A DNA stretch of 64,000 nucleotides, taken from the NCBI RefSeq assembly GCF_964253035.1, contig NZ_CAXUQL020000001.1:3100001-3164000 (forward strand), given 5' to 3'. Positions 61,293 to 64,000 of the stretch are shown piece after piece. Made by a program: the position numbers and the translations under genes. Each line of letters opens with the position of its first letter. Position 1 is the first letter of the stretch. The notes under the pieces are model-generated. The model worked only from the letters and a program-made list of their open reading frames with translations, was not told the DNA's origin and did not search any database. This DNA comes from Pseudorhodoferax sp032153935 (GTDB taxonomy: Bacteria; Pseudomonadota; Gammaproteobacteria; Burkholderiales; Burkholderiaceae_C).

Positions 61293-62789
61293 ATGAACCT
61301 TGCTGCCTTGCTCGACCAATCCGCCACCCGCCACGCCGGCCTGCCGGCCGTCTGCCTGGGGCACCAGACGCTCTGGAGCTTCGCGCAGCTGCGCGAACGT
61401 GCCGCGGCCATCGCCGCGGCGCTGCGCGCGCGCTGTGCGCCCGGCACGCGCATCGCGCTGGTCTCGGAGAACCGGCCCGAGTACGTGGAGCTGCTGTTCG
61501 CGGTCTGGGCCGCGGGCCTGGTGGCCGTGCCCGTCAACTACAAGCTGCATGCGCGCGAGGTGGGCCAGATCGTCGAGGACGCGCAGGCCGCCCTGCTGTT
61601 CGCTTCGCCGGGCCTGGCGCCGGCGCTGCAGGGCCTGCCTTGCCCCTGCATCGCGCTGGACAGCCCGGACTACGCCGCCTTGCTGGCGCCGGCCGCGCTG
61701 CAGATCGCGCCCGTGGCCGCCGATGCGCTGGCCTGGCTGTTCTACACCAGCGGCACCACCGGGCGCTCCAAAGGCGCCATGCTCACGCATGGCAACCTCA
61801 TGGCCATGGCCGTGGCCCACCTCGCGGACATCGAGCCCGAACTGGGCCCGCAATGCAGCCAGCTGCATGGCGCGCCCCTGTCGCACGGCTCGGGCCTGTA
61901 CCTGCTGCCTTCGCTGGCGCGCGGTGCGCGCCAGGTGGTGCCGGCCTCCCACGGCTTCGAGCCCGCCGAATTCCTCGCGTTGTGCGATGCGCATCCGGGC
62001 TGCGGCGCCTTCCTCGCGCCCACCATGGTGCAGCGCCTGCGCGAGGCGTTGGCCGCGCGCGGCGGCCAGCGCCCGCGCCAGCTGCGCTGCATCGTCTACG
62101 GCGGCGGGCCGATGTACCTGGAGGAACTGCGCAAGTCCATGGATGCCTTCGGCCCGGTGTTCGCCCAGATCTATGGCCAGGGCGAGACACCCATGACCAT
62201 CACCGGCCTTACGCGCGCGGACCATGCGCGCGGCGATGCCCGCCAACTCGCCTCGGTCGGCTGGCCACGCGGCGGCACCGAGGTCGCGGTGCTCGACGCG
62301 CAGGGCCAGCCCGTGCCGGCCGGCGAGCCGGGCGAGATCGCGGTGCGCGGCGCCACCGTGATGGCCGGCTACTGGCGCAACGCCGAGGCCTCGGCCCAGG
62401 CGCTGCGCGGGGGCTGGCTCTGGACCGGCGACATCGGCGTGCTGGACGGGAGCGGCTGCCTCACGCTGCGCGACCGCTCCAAGGACGTGGTCATCAGCGG
62501 CGGCTCCAACATCTACCCGCGCGAGGTGGAGGAGGTGCTGCTCACGCACCCGGGCGTGGCCGAGGCCTGCGTGCTCGGCGCGGCGGATGCCGAGTGGGGC
62601 GAGGTGGTCGTCGCCCACATCGTCGCCGCCCCGGGGGCGGTGGTCGACGCGGCCGTGCTCGACGCGCATTGCCTCGCGCAGATCGCGCGCTTCAAGCGGC
62701 CCAAGCGCTACGTGTTCGTCGAGGCGCTGCCCAAGAACAGCTATGGCAAGGTGCTCAAGCGCGCGCTGCGCGAGGCCCCGTCGGCCTGA
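61293..62789 (+). CDS. AMP-binding acyl-CoA synthetase
   Basis: The product is 498 residues from the ATG at 61293 (MNLAALLDQSATRHAGLPAVCLGHQTLWSFAQLRERAAA); the longer frame lacks a sensible start. ANL motifs are present: LFYTSGTTGRSKGAMLTHGNL (P-loop A3), IYGQGETPMT (A5), LWTGDIGVLDGSGCLTLRDRSKDVVISGGSNIYPREVEEVL (A7/A8) and the C-terminal lysine KNSYGKVLKR. It adenylates a carboxylic acid, probably a fatty or aromatic acid, to an acyl-CoA. The stop directly abuts that of the convergent acidic protein. Confidence 0.9.
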   Translation: MNLAALLDQSATRHAGLPAVCLGHQTLWSFAQLRERAAAIAAALRARCAPGTRIALVSENRPEYVELLFAVWAAGLVAVPVNYKLHAREVGQIVEDAQAALLFASPGLAPALQGLPCPCIALDSPDYAALLAPAALQIAPVAADALAWLFYTSGTTGRSKGAMLTHGNLMAMAVAHLADIEPELGPQCSQLHGAPLSHGSGLYLLPSLARGARQVVPASHGFEPAEFLALCDAHPGCGAFLAPTMVQRLREALAARGGQRPRQLRCIVYGGGPMYLEELRKSMDAFGPVFAQIYGQGETPMTITGLTRADHARGDARQLASVGWPRGGTEVAVLDAQGQPVPAGEPGEIAVRGATVMAGYWRNAEASAQALRGGWLWTGDIGVLDGSGCLTLRDRSKDVVISGGSNIYPREVEEVLLTHPGVAEACVLGAADAEWGEVVVAHIVAAPGAVVDAAVLDAHCLAQIARFKRPKRYVFVEALPKNSYGKVLKRALREAPSA

Positions 62790-63179
62790 TCAGATGCTGT
62801 CGTCGTCGCCCGTGCCTTCGATCGGGTCGTCCTCGCTCTCGCCATCTTCGCCGGCCAGGCCCGGCACCTCGTCCAGCGCGTCGCTGCCGGCGCCCACGCC
62901 GGGCGTGACGATGCGGTCGGGCAGGATGTCGGCATTGGCGCGGCCATCGTCGCCCACCGCCGCGCCGCGTTCGCCCGTGCCCGCGGCGTCGCTGTCGGAG
63001 TCATGGTCGGCCACCACGGCGCCCCACTCGGCGGCGTTGTCGGGCGCGGTCGCCATGCGGCGCTCGCCCTGCACGTCGCTGCCGCTGTCGGACGTGTCGC
63101 TGGGGCCCAGCAGGTCGATGTCGTTGCCGCTCGGGCGGGTGGCGGGCGTCTCGCCGCCCATGATGCTGCTGCGTGCCAT
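62790..63179 (-). CDS. Acidic, Asp/Gly-rich hypothetical protein
   Basis: The product is 129 residues from the ATG at 63179 with a strong AAGGAG 9 bases upstream. It is highly acidic and low in hydrophobics (DLLGPSDTSDSGSDVQGERRMATAPDN ... GESEDDPIEGTGDDDSI), predicted to be disordered. The N-terminal MARSSIMGGETPATRPSGNDIDLLGPSDTSDSGSDVQGE segment looks conserved-like. Not recognised; perhaps a stress protein, given the divergent SDR gene whose family belongs to general-stress regulons. Confidence 0.65.
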   Translation of the reverse strand: MARSSIMGGETPATRPSGNDIDLLGPSDTSDSGSDVQGERRMATAPDNAAEWGAVVADHDSDSDAAGTGERGAAVGDDGRANADILPDRIVTPGVGAGSDALDEVPGLAGEDGESEDDPIEGTGDDDSI

Positions 63180-63384
63180 GTGTCTTTCTCCTTGGGTTGC
63201 GTGCTGCAACCAGCCTAGTGCGCGCGCCGCCGCGGCGCTGTAGGCCGCCACGTCGGCCGGCGTAGGAAGGGCGCGGCATCTGGGTGCGGCGCAGCGGCTG
63301 ACACCGGCGCGCGCCGTCGTCCGAAACCGCGGGCGCCACCCGCGCTGGAGCATGGCAGCAACAGCGATTCGCCAAGGAGATCCC

Positions 63385-64000
63385 ATGTCCCGCAACAGCC
63401 AGGCACCCCAGGCCCAGGACACCGTCCGCAAGCAGCAGCGCATCCAGCGCGAACAGGACCACCGCGACGCCGAAACCCGCGCCCAGGCCAAGGGCCAGCC
63501 GGATGCCGGCGGCAAGAAGAGCAGCAAGAAGGCCGCGCCCGGCCCCCACCGCGAGGAGCCGGCGCCGCCCATGTCGCGCCAGCACCTGGCCAAGCCCGGC
63601 CTGGAGGCCGAGATGGCGCAGAAGCCGCAGTTCGCCGCGCCGCACTACCAGGGCAGCGGCAAGCTCCCGGGCTTCGCCACGCTGGTCACGGGCGGCGACT
63701 CGGGCATCGGCCGCGCCGTGGCCGTGCTCTATGCGCGCGAGGGTGCCGACGTGGCCATCGTCTACCTCAACGAGCACGAGGACGCCGTGCGCACGCGCCA
63801 ACTGGTCGAGGCCGAAGGCGGGCGCTGCCTGCTGATCCCGGGCGACGTGAAGGACCCGGCGTTCTGCCGCGAGGCCGTGGCCAAGACCGTGCACGCCTTC
63901 GGCAAGCTCGACGTGCTGGTCAACAACGCGGCCTTCCAGGAGCATGCCCAGGCCATCGAGGATCTCAGCGAGGAGCGCTTCGACGAAACGCTGCGCACCA
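63385..64000 (+). CDS. SDR-family oxidoreductase, YghA/GSP39-like (3' end outside window)
   Basis: It starts at 63385 with AAGGAG upstream and runs off the right edge; ~205 residues are visible. A charged, low-complexity N-terminal extension (~60 residues) precedes the Rossmann fold: TLVTGGDSGIGRAVAVLYAREGADVAI (TGxxxGIG cofactor loop), then GDVKDPAFCREAV and VNNAAFQEHAQ. The catalytic YxxxK lies beyond the edge. This fits the extended SDR group of YghA / general stress protein 39. Substrate is unknown. Confidence 0.88.
   Translation, partial: MSRNSQAPQAQDTVRKQQRIQREQDHRDAETRAQAKGQPDAGGKKSSKKAAPGPHREEPAPPMSRQHLAKPGLEAEMAQKPQFAAPHYQGSGKLPGFATLVTGGDSGIGRAVAVLYAREGADVAIVYLNEHEDAVRTRQLVEAEGGRCLLIPGDVKDPAFCREAVAKTVHAFGKLDVLVNNAAFQEHAQAIEDLSEERFDETLRT

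Overview
The window has two parts. Positions 1 to about 39,860 are most of a Tn4371-family integrative and conjugative element (ICE). The rest is beta-proteobacterial chromosome, best matched to Comamonadaceae (Burkholderiales) from the very high GC, the yhbY / rlmE-ftsH-folP-glmM gene order and the protein flavour; I cannot name a species. The ICE is cut by the left window edge inside trbF. Its right end lies just past the tyrosine integrase gene and interrupts the 3' end of a class V aminotransferase gene, whose last ~55 codons remain at 39,855-40,025.

ICE layout. The minus-strand mating-pair operon traG-copG-trbB-C-D-E-J-(trbK-like)-L-F occupies 1-9,517. A cargo block follows (9.8-20.9 kb): a LysR regulator and SRPBCC gene sharing a palindromic operator, an IS3-family remnant, an SMR exporter, a second TrbK/EexN-like lipoprotein, another LysR regulator, and an envelope-transport cluster. 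That cluster has a NodT-type outer-membrane factor divergent from a TetR gene that is fused in frame to a truncated membrane-fusion protein, then a DUF3313 lipoprotein and a four-gene MCE/Mla-like ABC system. The ICE backbone resumes with a MobP relaxase, TraF protease, DUF2840, a ribbon-helix-helix protein, ParA, RepA with three iterons, an HTH protein, DUF2285, DUF2958, XRE, DUF736, ParB and DUF932. A second cargo site holds a visibly AT-richer RloC/PrrC-like ATPase with a putative zinc hook. RadC, a YhcG-type PDDEXK nuclease translationally coupled to the integrase gene, and the integrase end the element.

Chromosome. After a ~265 bp nested inverted repeat come yhbY, rlmE, ftsH, folP and glmM. 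From 45.8 to 58 kb lies what I read as a phosphate-stress membrane-lipid island: an OlsB-like N-acyltransferase, a PlcP-like metallophosphoesterase, a phosphatidylserine decarboxylase divergent from a membrane-anchored class III aminotransferase, an Mpo1/DUF962-like membrane protein, and two overlapping glycosyltransferases (a GT4 and an MGDG-synthase-like GT28). Three sites with 11-bp-periodic repeats resembling Pho boxes stand in front of these transcription units, which suggests PhoB control. A GNAT gene, an Aer-like chemoreceptor and a TetR/MFS pair are interspersed. The window ends with a CYTH-CHAD protein, a CorA/ZntB transporter, an acyl-CoA synthetase, an acidic hypothetical protein and the start of a short-chain dehydrogenase.

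Main candidates for undescribed biology are the Pho-box-linked lipid island (especially the PSD/aminotransferase pair), the stand-alone RloC-like defence gene in the ICE, and the ICE-borne hybrid of TolC-type and MCE transport with its TetR::MFP fusion. All names rest on reading motifs by eye; no database search was possible.
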